Below are positions 24,701-36,700 of a DNA stretch of 64,000 bases, piece by piece. Location: the NCBI GenBank assembly GCA_963377175.1, contig CAUJNA010001002.1, positions 710,883-774,882 on the forward strand, written 5' to 3'. The notes beneath the pieces were generated by a model. The model did no database searches. It was not told the origin of the DNA and saw only the letters and a list, made by a program, of their open reading frames with translations. The first letter of the stretch is position 1. Each line of letters opens with the position of its first letter. The position numbers and the translations under genes are program-made. This DNA comes from Effrenium voratum (taxonomy: Eukaryota > Sar > Dinophyceae > Suessiales > Symbiodiniaceae).

Positions 24701-27700
24701 TACACCAGCGTAGACCCCACGAAATGGGAAACTTCAGCACCCTGACCACCCGTTTTGGGGTCCAGACACACACCTTCCACGTCCCCTCGCTGAGAGGCCC
24801 GTGCCTTCCCAAGCCGGGGGCTACCCCACCTCTGCCAGGGCCTCATGCCCCGTTAGACCCTTGTCCTCAGTGCCAGAATCGCATCACTTCTCCTACTGCT
24901 GATGGAAGAAATCCATTTCGTACCGCTTTGCAACCGTGAAACGCCTCTCACCCAACTTTTTTGGTTAGGAGAGGGTCCCCTACTAGAATAGACGTCCTGA
25001 AAAAGTTGGTACCCTGATTCTACCCTCTCTACTGGAGGACCTAGTCTCTGGAAAACTGGGGTTTTTGTGGTTGGATGTTTCACTTGGATCTGCGTTTGTT
25101 ATGGCCTGTGAATTGAATCTCTTTTTCCTTAGCTATTGGGGTCAGTAAGCTAACAGCCCCTGAGCCAGAAACTCACGTTAGTCGAATAGCTAGCAGGGGG
25201 CAAGTTTAATTGTTCGGTTTCCGCGTCCTCCAATTTGCAGTGCACCAGGGGTTGTTGTTCACTTGGATTTGCGTTTGTTACTTGTCTCTGCGACGCCTTC
25301 ATGATGTTCTGTGATTTAAACTTTGCCTTGTTGTTTGCCACTCTTGGCTTCGCACTATTTTGCAGTGATGTCAGGGCATATATACAGCACCCCGCAGTAC
25401 TTGCGGCAAGCGAGGCCCACCAAAAGGAACGCATGGGGGCAACTGCTTTTTTTGCTCAGTTGTCACAATGCGAGTCGACCTTTTGACCTTTTAACCTTTT
25501 GGCTCTTCCATTCTTCTAGGGGGTTCCCTATTCTTTACAGGAATCCTTCTTTCTAAAAAGCCACCCAAAACCCTGGGGAAACAGCGATCCGTTTTTGAAA
25601 AGAACGATGGGTGAAAAAGAATTGGGAATCAACCCCTAGAATTCTGATCCCTTTTTTGCCCATCATGGCAACCCAAAACGTGAAGCCTTTATTTCCAGGT
25701 CCTTCTGGGGTAAGTGAGTTTGGTGATCCGGATTAGGTGAATCTTACTGCAACCTCTTGGCTCAAAGACCACTTGTCGGAGTTCTGTGGCGAGGCAATAT
25801 CCTTGTCGCTTCCGACTATTTGCCATGAACAGTTTATTTGAACCCTCCAAACCAGTCCCTTTAAAGGACTTTTGAAGCAACCCCACAAAATGGAGCATTG
25901 CTGATAGTAGATGAAGTGCTAGTGGACACAGAGACCACCCAATTGTTTTATTGTACTGGGGAGCCTGAACATGTCCATTGAGGCACAGTGGCGTTTCTCA
26001 AAATTGGTCAATGAACGGTCCTCCCAAACGGAGTATGTCCTAACCCAGTGATTCCAAATCCTTTGTAGTAGCCAAGGGAGCCATCCTTTAAACTCACAAA
26101 GGAAGATGGCTGGTATCTGGCAGCCACTGAGTCATTGAGTCGCATTGGACCCCCCCCGTCACGTCTCCCAATTTTGAGTCGCATTGAGTCGGGATTTCCT
26201 TCTTTTTTCCGGGACTTGGCAAAATGTCTATTCCTGGTTATAACCCGCCAATGGTTGTAACCCCCCCTCCACTTTAAGTAATTTGGCAAAGTTGCGCATT
26301 CTTTGATAGCCCACTTGTGCTTGTAAGCCAACCATTTAAGCATTTAGGCGGGAAAGCCTGGTTAACCACTTAGCCGAGTCCGGGGCTAAAGGGGTGGGGT
26401 AGGAATTGGATCCTATGAACATGTGTTTTGCAGCCATCCCGAAGCTTCGAATCCCGGTGAGTTGCGAAACCTGGTTTTAACCACGTCTCAGGTTGCCCGA
26501 TTGCTCAGCTTTTTTTTTTACCAGGGCTATTTAAAATATCCCGTTTTTTCGAGGGCTGCATCTTCCAGGTTTTTGCGCGGGCATCCTTTCTTGGGTTGTT
26601 TCAAAGGGAAACCAAAAGGAAAGATGTTCGGGCGCCATTTTGAGACAAGCCCGAAACCAGTGCCACTAGAGGTTTGGGCCGTGTTCCATGCCCGAAAGGG
26701 CAAGTGGGTTGTGGAACCAAGGGTGCGGACACAACCGATCTGCGCAGGTCTTTTGAAGGCACCTTTTTTGCCCGCGAAAAGGGGGTCTCAAAATGGGGGA
26801 CCAAATGGGCGGTGTCTTTTGATTTCCCTTTCAAACCGACCAAAAGGGGGGTACCCTCAATAAACAGACATGCCCAAATAGAGCCAAAAGCGCGTATCGG
26901 ATGTGAGCCTTTGGATCGGTGCCTCCAGTTTGTTCGGGATCAGGTGTTCAGGGTCTTAACGTGCCGGGTTTCTCTCTTAGGCGAGCCATTGCAGCATTTC
27001 TTAAATCTCCAGAAGTAGTGTTTCCCAGGGTGAATAGACACACCTAGAGTCTCCGTGACCCCTTGAAAAAGGGGTCATGACCCCTTTCTTTTGGGCGATG
27101 GCCCAATTGTGTAATCCATGAGTCTAGGTAGATGAATTCTGAGGTAATTTTACGGACACAATCAGCTCCGGAAGGAGTGCGGGTCTTACCTTTTAGATGC
27201 AAGCCTCATTTGAGTGAAGCATGTGAGACTGCTGGGGTGCACCTATTGCTGCGGGATGTCCGGGATGTCCTTGAATCCACCAGATTGATTGATCCAGGGT
27301 CAAGATGTTTTTTAGGCGGGTCAAGACGCGAACCTGGTCTGGAACTCTACATACTGGTGCACCTTAGCTGAAACTAATAGACTATATGCGTAAAAGGTTG
27401 AAGATATGGCTGACTTCCTACTGCAAGCAGGGCACCAGTTGAGCAAAGCTCATGAGTTTCCATGATGCTCTACGCTTTACTCGCAGTAGCTCAGAAATCT
27501 TTGCCCCTAGAAGTTAACATCGAGTCCGAACAGCCATTTTGAACGAGGGAATCTCCTATCCCGAGGAGCCCCTTGGACCTCATTATTTGAGGCCTCCAAG
27601 GGGGGTCAAAAGACCCCATACAGTGGTTGGACGAAATCGTGCACCCCGCAAGAATCACTGAAATGATGATTTCCTGTGAATACCAACAAACGACAGTTTC

Positions 27701-30700
27701 CCATGGTCTCAACGTGGTGCGCAATGGATTTCGTCCGTCGGCAGTATTTAGGGTTGTCTTGGGGCTCCTAGGGTATCTTAATCAGAGGGGAATGTCATCC
27801 CCACCCCTTCAAACATGGAATTTGGGGGAGGGGGGTGACCCCTGCAGGTCTCCATGCGTGGTTCCATTTTTCCCTTTTTTGGGGGAAGACTAGATGTAGA
27901 TAAATGGAATTTGGGACCCGGGGATGGACATGTCTGAGGCTTTATTGGGTTGCGTGGACGTGGAGGCATGCTGGAGCAACGCCGAGCTCGAGCCCAAGCC
28001 CGGGGTCGAGCTGAGATTTTTTTCTGGAGTTATAACCTTCCTCCCCCCAAAAAGCAATATACTTAGATGGTCTGGAAGTTAGCTAAATGGTTCGCTTTAC
28101 CCTGGTTGTAAACCACTTGCCATGGTTGTAAGTCCTCAAAACCTTACCTTGAGTCTCCTTCTGGCCCCTTTAAAATGGTTGGTATGACCCAAAATAATGG
28201 GGACATGACCCCATTTTTTAAGGGTCACGGAGACTCCAGGTACTTAGATGGTCTGGAAGTTATTATTTGTTTTAGCTTTGGTTTGGTTGTCACTTACCAT
28301 GGTTGCAAGTCCTCTATGCCTAGTACCAACCATTTAGCTACGCCCCCAGACCATCTAGGTAGGGCCCTTTCTCATGCTGGCCCTTTCTTTTGACAGGGTT
28401 TCCCAGGCATTTCCTTTTTGTTCCTCCTCGTTCAAGTTGGAACCACTCAAATTTTGGAGCTCCAGTGACCCCTGTACACTTTGAGGACAAACTTCCCTGA
28501 CTTGGGCCAAAGATCCACAGGGCCACGGGTTTTAGCATGTCCTCTCGAGAGGGCGTCTGCTGAATAGAGGAACCTTAGTGCGTCCGTCCTTTCTGGCCTA
28601 CACTGGTTTTCATTTCAGGGAGTCCAAACAGAATTTGTTTGATGGTTCACAAGCTAACGGATATTTTGCTCTCCTTTTGGGGCTAAGCCCTTAGCCCCAG
28701 CCCTGCCAAGCATTTGCAGAGTTCGCCTTTCGGGTTCCTAACATCTGGGGCATGCTGAGGCTATCCCTGGGCGCATGTGGAAAGGGATCCTTCCAACTGC
28801 CGCGGATGGTCCTTATGTCGTCCGTAAAACCGCAAAAAAAAACCAAAGAAAACACGCCCCAGGAAAGACACCCTATATGATCCCCCCCCTTTGCTCTCAT
28901 ATGTTTGGTCCTTACTCTAGAACCCGGGCAAAGTTGGCGGGTTGCAGGTTTGTGGGTTACACCACCCATGTTGAGGCTGTTTGAAAGGGAAAGAAAGAGA
29001 CATGATGGTGTGCCCAAAATCTGAGACACATCCACCTGGACCCTCAAACTACCCTTAACAATATGACATGACCCCAGTAATTCTGGGCAATATCAACCAT
29101 TTTCAAGGGTAGTTTGAGTGTCCTCCCAGATTTCAGTGCATTGGCCATGGGTCAATCCCAGTGAACATCCCAATCCCCACTAAAGCAGGTTCTAAAATGG
29201 GTGGTGCACCGAAAACTCCGAAATTCTAGGGGCACCTTCCCCATTATTCTTTCCTGGTATCCTTCTTTCTAAAAACCTACCCAAAACCCTGGGGAAACAG
29301 CGATTCGTTTTTTGAAAAGAACGATGGTTGAAAAGAATGGACAAGGAATCAACCCCTAGAACCCTTCTCAAATCCGTTTCTTTTTCTCACGGCGGATTCA
29401 CAAGTCGCATGGACACATCTTATGCTAACATCGGAATCCGGAGGACCCTAGTTAGAGGTACCCCCCAAAACAGATCATGTCCTTACAAGTGGAACCACCC
29501 CTGCAGATCGTAGCCGGTTTTCCCGATGAATCCGAAGTTCACATGGCCCAATCATGTACAAAATTGGGATCCCAAAACGGTTTTGACCCCACAGCCCATT
29601 GCAGGTACAGAAGCGTGCTGGCCAAGAATCCCTCCATGCCGCAGGCTAGCGCACTGAAGGGCGGGGGCAAATCGGATCCAGCGACGCTCGAATTGGACAC
29701 ATAGCCACGATTTGTTTTTCTGGTAGACTCCTTTCGGGTCAATTGCAACTTGCCCAAGGCGGGTCTGTTAATTTTTGTACCCCTTTCGGGGCTTGGTTTT
29801 AAAGGGGAAGCAACAGGGTTTGCGCAAATTTGGGGTGTCCGATTCCTAAGCTAGGTTCCCCAGTAGTTCCTTTCACCCTTGTTTTGGGGAGGGTTCCCCT
29901 ACTACAATAGACAACATAAAAAAGTTGGTACCCGTATTCTAACCTCTCAAATCTGGAGCATCTAGTAAGAGACGCGCGTCGGAAGCCGAGGAGGAGAGCG
30001 AATCCGATTACATTTTCTGGTGCGGGGCTCAGCTGCCAACCAAATCGAAGCTACTGGAGAACACTTCCAACCAGTCTTTCCAGGGGTAGACTTAGGATAC
30101 ATTTTACATTTTACCAGTGACTCAAAGTGAAGCAAACAATAAACTAAACATTCTATAACTGGGTCCATCATGTTTCCAGAGATCCTTGTTTCCAGAACAC
30201 CATCCGAACCCCAGGGGAAACAGCGATCCGTTTTTGGAAAGAACGATGGTTGAAAAGAATGGGGAATCAAACCCTCGAAAGCTTGCTAAGTCCACCCCTT
30301 TACCAGAGAGGGGAGGTAAGGCTGCTTCCCTACCATATGGTATTATATGGGTGTGTCTTCCAACAAGAAAAATACCAGCAAGCAACTAAAATAAATAGAT
30401 GGTTGTTTTCTTTTTGCGCTCCCTTAAGCCTACCAAACAAGGGGGCACCATTCGTTAAAGAATATGTTATTTGTTGTTGTTTTTTTCCTGTTGGTTTCAA
30501 CTGGAATCTATCACTACTGGAAGTATTTTGTTTCCAGGGGACTCAAGCAAATGGAATATTAGAAAAAGGGAAAAGCTGGCCATTTAGCAAGTCCTAGCCA
30601 GACAGTGCAACTAGCTTCTAGGGCAACTTCATCACAGAAGCCCAGTGGACCCGGGGCCGAGAGGTTGCCACATCCAAGCACTCACTTTCCAAGTTCTTGA

Positions 30701-33700
30701 CTTGAGTCACTTTTGGGCTTGGACCTGTATAGTGGCAACCAACAAGTTTGGTACTTTTTGTTTATGGCCTAGACTCTCCGATTGGGAAATGTGTGCCTAG
30801 ACTCTCCGTGACCCTTGAACAAATGGTTGGTCATTGCCCAAAAAAAAGATTCGGGTCACGACTCGGCCCTTTTTCTAGGGGTCACGGTGGGCTCTAGGTA
30901 CTCACTTTCTGAGTTCTTGGTGTTGATTCTTGTTGGTTTTGGGGAAAGGAGGTGTCTAGTGTCAGGTATCCCGTCCGGTTGGTGGTTTGGATTGGCATTT
31001 TAATGGGTGGTTTGGTTAGGTGCATGTGCTTCATTCTTGGTTGGTTGGTTGCTCGGTTCGGAACCCCCGAGGTGCCTGAGACCTCGTCGCCTGGTGGTTC
31101 CCTTGAAGATGGGGGGCGATCACAAGGCGACGAAAGCGCTTTTTTGTGCGTTGACTAGGTCCCCCAGCTAGGTGCCCTTCTACCAATGTTTTGGAGGAGG
31201 GTTCCCCTACTAAAATAGACTGCAGAAAAAAGGGTACCCTTATTATAACCTCCCTACTGGAGGCCCTGGTTGAGCGATATCATAATTGGCAGAATTCCAG
31301 TTGCACGACCATGGAAAACCAGGGAAAGAAACAAAGAAACATGGCCTGGTCGATTCATCTGGGGGTCTCTCGCTTTTAGTGAAGATTCATCACTTTTCAA
31401 GAGAGCACCGCCTATTGTTAGGATGGGTTCATTAATCCGGGGTAACACAGAGTTCCACTGAGTGCAGTGTCTCTTGAAGTTAAATCTCGCAATACTCATC
31501 TGTGTTGAGCACATGTTGGTCATAGATGATACTCAGGATATCAAATGGAGATAATGAGACTGAATCCCGACATATCGGCAGTAACAAAAACTCTAGTTTG
31601 TATTCGATTCTTTGTACTTTTTGCTGAACCTTGGGAAGTCTACAAGGGTCCAAACAGTGTGAAGTTTTGTGAGGGGGCTGTCAGGGTTTCCACGTGAATT
31701 GCTGGACGTTGGTTGGATGCTCTGGCGGACATCATTTACATCAACTCACTCCCTGAGTTTGGTGCACGTTATACTTGGGCTGCCACCTTTTTAGGTGCAA
31801 ACAGACCGTTTAGACTTTTTGTAGGGCAATCCACTCAGGAAGCGAGTTGAACAAACACGAGCAATGATCATGAGATAATCACGCTTGTTGGCCAATCCAC
31901 TCAGGACATTAGTTACCTCAGGTCAACTCACTCCCTGAGTTGATGCACTTTAAACTTTTTGGGAAGACCATTTTAGTGGTAAATAAAAAGTTCAGACATT
32001 TTTTGGCCAGTCAACTTGAGAAGTGAGAATAGGCGTGTTTAACTGGCCGGAGCCTTTGGTGGACGGCATGGATTTCTGCAACGCATTGGGTAGCGCGTGC
32101 TATGAACGCCACAGCCGTTTTTGTCCTCAACTCCGGGAAAGGGAATCTGAACGCGGGTTCTGAAATTCCGACTCAGGGCACGCAATGGGCGCAAGGTGTT
32201 GGGGATTCATGTATCGAGCAATCACTTTTTCAGGTGGGAAGGATGGCCTAGCTGAATAGTTCTGGTCTATCGGGGGTGTCCCTCATGATTCCCCAGCCCA
32301 GGGACACCCAGTAAGCTGGGGAGTATCAGAAAGGTTTTTCTTTTGGTTTCCCTTCAGAACCGTTGCTTTTCAGCGTGACCCGGCACCTTGCCGTTCATTT
32401 CGCTTTCGGATCAAACCAAAATGGAAGGTGGCAGTCTAGCCGTGCTTGCTGGGCTCGTCTTTTTTTGGGGGGTCCCCCCCCCTTTTGGCGGGTTTGAAGG
32501 GAAATCCAAAAGGAACGCCGCCATTGGTGCGGCAAGCCTGGCCTTCGGAAGCCTTGATTGAGACCTGCCAGCAAGGAGCAACCAAGCACGTGCGGGTATT
32601 CCCAGCACGGCATCAAGTTGCTGCGACTTGCATTTACAAAAGACAGTTACAAAGACATGACCACCAACCCACAAGTGACAAGTTCAGCACTTGCCAACTT
32701 TCAGTCGAGATATCTCGCAAGTACATCTAGTTCTCTGAGTGGCTGGCTTGTATCGTTCTCTATCAATTTGCATGCCGCCATGTAATTCAATGTCTCCCAC
32801 TGCACTCGCACTTTGTTTTTGTGTCTTTTCCCCTTCCATTTGCTTATAACATTTGTTATTTTCTCCTATTGGTTCTCAAGGGAGTCTATCACTATGGGGC
32901 TTGTTTGTTTTTCGGGGCTGTAAGGAAATGGAGGCCCCGCTTTGATTGGTTACAGTACTTGGTGGCTCCCAGCCATCCGGTTCCTTAGCTTCTTAGCCTT
33001 TAGTGTTTAGCGGTAGTTTCCGAATTTTAACCCACTACAAGTTATTCACTTTTAGCGGGGGGATCTGAGGGCAGCCCAGAGTAGGTTTTGGGTAGACCGC
33101 GTTGCCAGGTCTTGATTGCCACGGTCAGCAAATCAGAACAGCACAAAGTCTTGCCCCAGGCCTACGAGCAGTTGTTTGTCCTGTCGGAACGCACAAGATC
33201 CTGGTGATGGCCATTTCTAGAAAAGGGTTCCTCTGCCAGAATTGATGAGATATGGCGAGAAAGGGTCAAGCCATTTTTCTGCCAGATGTGATGGGGATAT
33301 AGTTGGCATTCCCACGCTGACCACTTCATGACTGGTCCGGGCCCATCCGCCCATCCGCCCTGTTCCCCAGTACGCCGCTGAGTTGTTTTGCTTCTTTGGG
33401 GAAGGCTTCCCGAACCAATCATCGAGCCAGTTGCCCAGTGGCGCTTTCTTTTTGCCCCTTTTTGTGGGCTGCCGGGTTCCCCGCCCAAAAAGGTTTCCCA
33501 TGTTTTTCCCAGGGTTCCCCGCCCGAAATGGTTTTTGTGGTTGTTTTTCTTTTCCCAGGCCTCCCCACGCATCTTGGCCCAAGTCACCGGTCCACTTCCG
33601 ATTTCCTTCGCGCGGGTGTCTCGGAAACGGATGGGTGGCCCCCGCCGCAGATTTGGCGCCTCGAGAAGTCGAGCCTTGCACCGGCGCAGGCGCGGAGGTG

Positions 33701-36700
33701 ACTTCTTGTTTTTGTGTTTGTTGTTTTTTTGTTTGTTGTTTTTTTGTTTGTTGGTTTTTTGTTTCTGTGTTTTTTCCTTCTTCTTTTTAAACAAAAATAG
33801 GGGTACCTTGCATTTCCATTCTTTCCCAGGGATCCGAATCTTTCTAGACCTCCGGACACTCAGGGGAAAACGGACTCGGATTTTGGAAAGAACGATGCTT
33901 GAAAAGAATGGAGTCGATTCGGTTGATCTTTTGGTTGAGCTTGCTTTTTAATTTAGCTCGCCTGGTGGTTTGGACGGTAGGGTCTACTAAAACCCCAAGG
34001 AACTGGGGTTCGCTTCCCAAACGTTGAGGCTATTTTCATCCGTCACGATATCAGGATATCAGATAAACCATAATATCAGGATAAACCATATCAGGATATT
34101 GATTTGGAGCCATATCAGGATAAACCATCGCAGCATATTGGTGACTGTGAGGGACAAAAGATTGACGCTTCAATTAGGCACTCCCTGGATGATTTGGATT
34201 GGTTTGGATTTGGATTTGAACCCTTGATTCTTAAGTAAACGGACCATGCATTTCACCCCCAAATCAAAGAGTTTCGGCTCCGAATCACCAGTTCTGCGGG
34301 AAGCTGAAAGGTCAAAATCGTCTTGGTGGTTCACGGCATCCAGTTTCTGAGGCCTTTGGTTGGTGTTTCGTCGGTGAAAGGTGGTTGGGTTTTCAAAGTT
34401 AACCCGCGAGTTCTTCACTGGCTTGAGCCATGTCCTCCATTTGGTTCAGAATATGTTATATTTCCCCCGTTGGTTTCAAAGGGAATCTATCACTACTGGA
34501 CATATTTTTATTTTTTCCAGGGGACTGAAGCAAATGGATGATGCCCTCCAAACCCGGGTAGATGAAGGTTAGTGACAGATAATCCCAACTGTACATGGCT
34601 GGTTAATTATTATTTTCCTTTGGGTAGATCATTTTAGTTTCAGGTTATATATATATATAGCTCGACTTTGAAACCATGGTTGAAACCATGGGTGGTTGGT
34701 ATTTCCGTTGGGGAATCTTATCCTTCCGTTGGGGAACTCTGATTTTTCGGCGCGATTTCGTGGGGATTTCGCCTTTCCATCCGTCCGGATCGAAGCGGAA
34801 CCCGTCCTATAGGGTTTGGGGGCCCCCAGTTCGTGAGGATTCGAATCCACCCGGAGGTGTGGCCGTTTTGCTTTCCTTGCCCCAAAAACAAGCAACCTCA
34901 AAAACCCAGAGGGTCCAAGTACCCCATATTTGAGGTCTTGGGTTTGGTTCAAGGGGATTTATCATTTACAGATTCCTCAAATCCGCAAATATCAGGTACT
35001 TGGACCCTCTGGGAAAGGGTACCTGCAGTCTCCTGACTTGAAAATTGGGTCGTTGACCCAAAAGAAAGGGGTCGCGACCCCTTTTTTTTACCCGGGTCAT
35101 GGAGTGTCTAGTTAACCTCAACAAAACACCACCTTCGTGCAGGTTAGTCCTTAGTTCTGGATATAGTACCCTGATCCCAGACAAGCCATTGTAGGCAGCC
35201 CTTCGCCATTGTCCTTTTGCTTGAGGGTGGTTCCTTGGTTGCCATCCTGGCCAGCCCTCAAGTCCCACAAAAGCTGCAAAGTTTTCAAAACACTTGTTTT
35301 CACAACTCTTGATGGGATTCTTCAAATATGTACTTAAGGCAACCCCAGGTGTGCTAGCACATCCTGGATTGAAGATTGAAGATTGCAGATTCTCCGACCA
35401 CTTGTCTGGAAATCTTCAAATCCATACTTATGTCAAACTGATACGCGCACCTGCTAGCACAGCCTGGATTCCCCTAAGTGTAGACTTGAAGAATCTCAGC
35501 GTTGAGGAGCCATCTTCGGTCTATGTATGCTTAGACCGTAAAGGTGGTGAGCGAACTGGACCTGTACAGCAGCAAGAGCCTGGACATAGCTGGGAACGCA
35601 ATTTGGTCGGCTAGTCCCTCTCTGCAGCACAGAGCTTCCACCGAAGGTCCAGAGTACGTCCAATGCATGGTGAGAAAAGAAGGCAGCAACGGCACCACCG
35701 ACGACATAGCCATCCAACTTTTCGACTTGGGACAAGTGGTGGAACCTCCAGCAGCGATGAAGTATCATGGCGTGTTCCTTACAGTCACGGGGCCGTAGTG
35801 GTGTCGCCTGTCGACCACTTCGAGGAGGTTCTGATCTACCACCAGGACAGCCCGAACTTAGGACCAGTGCGCAGTCCGAAGTCCTGCTTAGTGTGCGGAC
35901 ACGGCTCCCTACAGCTGCGACGTTTCCCACACCACTACCGTTAGGCTTGTAACCGCCGCAATCGGAAGTGCGAGAGGTCACCCTGCGCGCAGGGAAATAG
36001 AATCACAGGGGTAAGCATTTTGAAGGCACCTTGTTTGGGGCGGACGACAAGAGAAACTCGAGGGAAAGCCCCCCAGTTTGGGGGGTTCTCCTGTTTTGGA
36101 CAACCACAGATTTTCTTTGTTCATCTTAGTGCTTTTGGTTCTAAGCAGGCAACCTTCAGAAGGTACATGGTAAAATGCCCCACCTGTTACGGGAGGGAGG
36201 CTTTTTTGGTTTGGAAGAGTTGAGGCTTTTTGAGGCTCTTTGGGGTCTCAAAATCATGTTGTTGTCAAAGGACCCCTTTGGTCAAGGGAAGAGCACTTCT
36301 GGAAGGACACTCCAGGTGGAAAACCGCACAGTTTTCCACTACAGGACAGACCTTGGTTGGCATGTCGGGACCTTCAAGGAGGGCTGGTTGGCAGGCTGCC
36401 CCCCGTATCGAGGGCATGGGGCATGTCAAGGGCTAGCAGGTGATTAGTCCCCCTTCTCTTCCTGGCGTTTTTTGTTTTTTCAAGTGGACAACCCCTAGGA
36501 GACCCTTGGACCTCGTTATTTGAGGTCTTTGGGGGTCAAAGGCGAGGGGCTCCCAGACAAACCGGCGAAAAAACAAAACATGCAGGGAGAAGACAGCAGC
36601 CAAGTCTTCTTGGTTGTTGGTTTTCAAGCGGAAAACCGCAGGAAAAATGCAAAACAATGCCGCCCGCTTCAACGTTTCGAGCTCGCCGGATGCGCAGCGC

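Noticed and set aside
27130..27372. 79-codon open frame that looked like part of a Nudix or similar enzyme
   Set aside because: No Nudix box is visible, and it lies inside a proposed ASCH intron. Resemblance was impressionistic.
31127..31461. Open frame continuing past the ASCH exon donor across a family B element (SDIIIGRIPVARPWKT)
   Set aside because: Splicing at 31126 to 33651 restores the conserved HK-IWRL strand, so this read-through is chance. It serves as a warning for other open frames here.
33162..33794. 210-codon minus-strand open frame
   Set aside because: It is antisense to the ASCH IWRLEK exon, and its Lys/Asn/Thr-rich end comes from a (GTTTGTTTTTTT)n tract.
35496..35981. Overlapping open frames on both strands around 35.5-36.0 kb
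   Set aside because: The plus reading (ELDLYSSKSLDIAG onward) needs a frameshift at about 35797 to continue, and neither strand matches a known family. Kept only as unresolved intron content.
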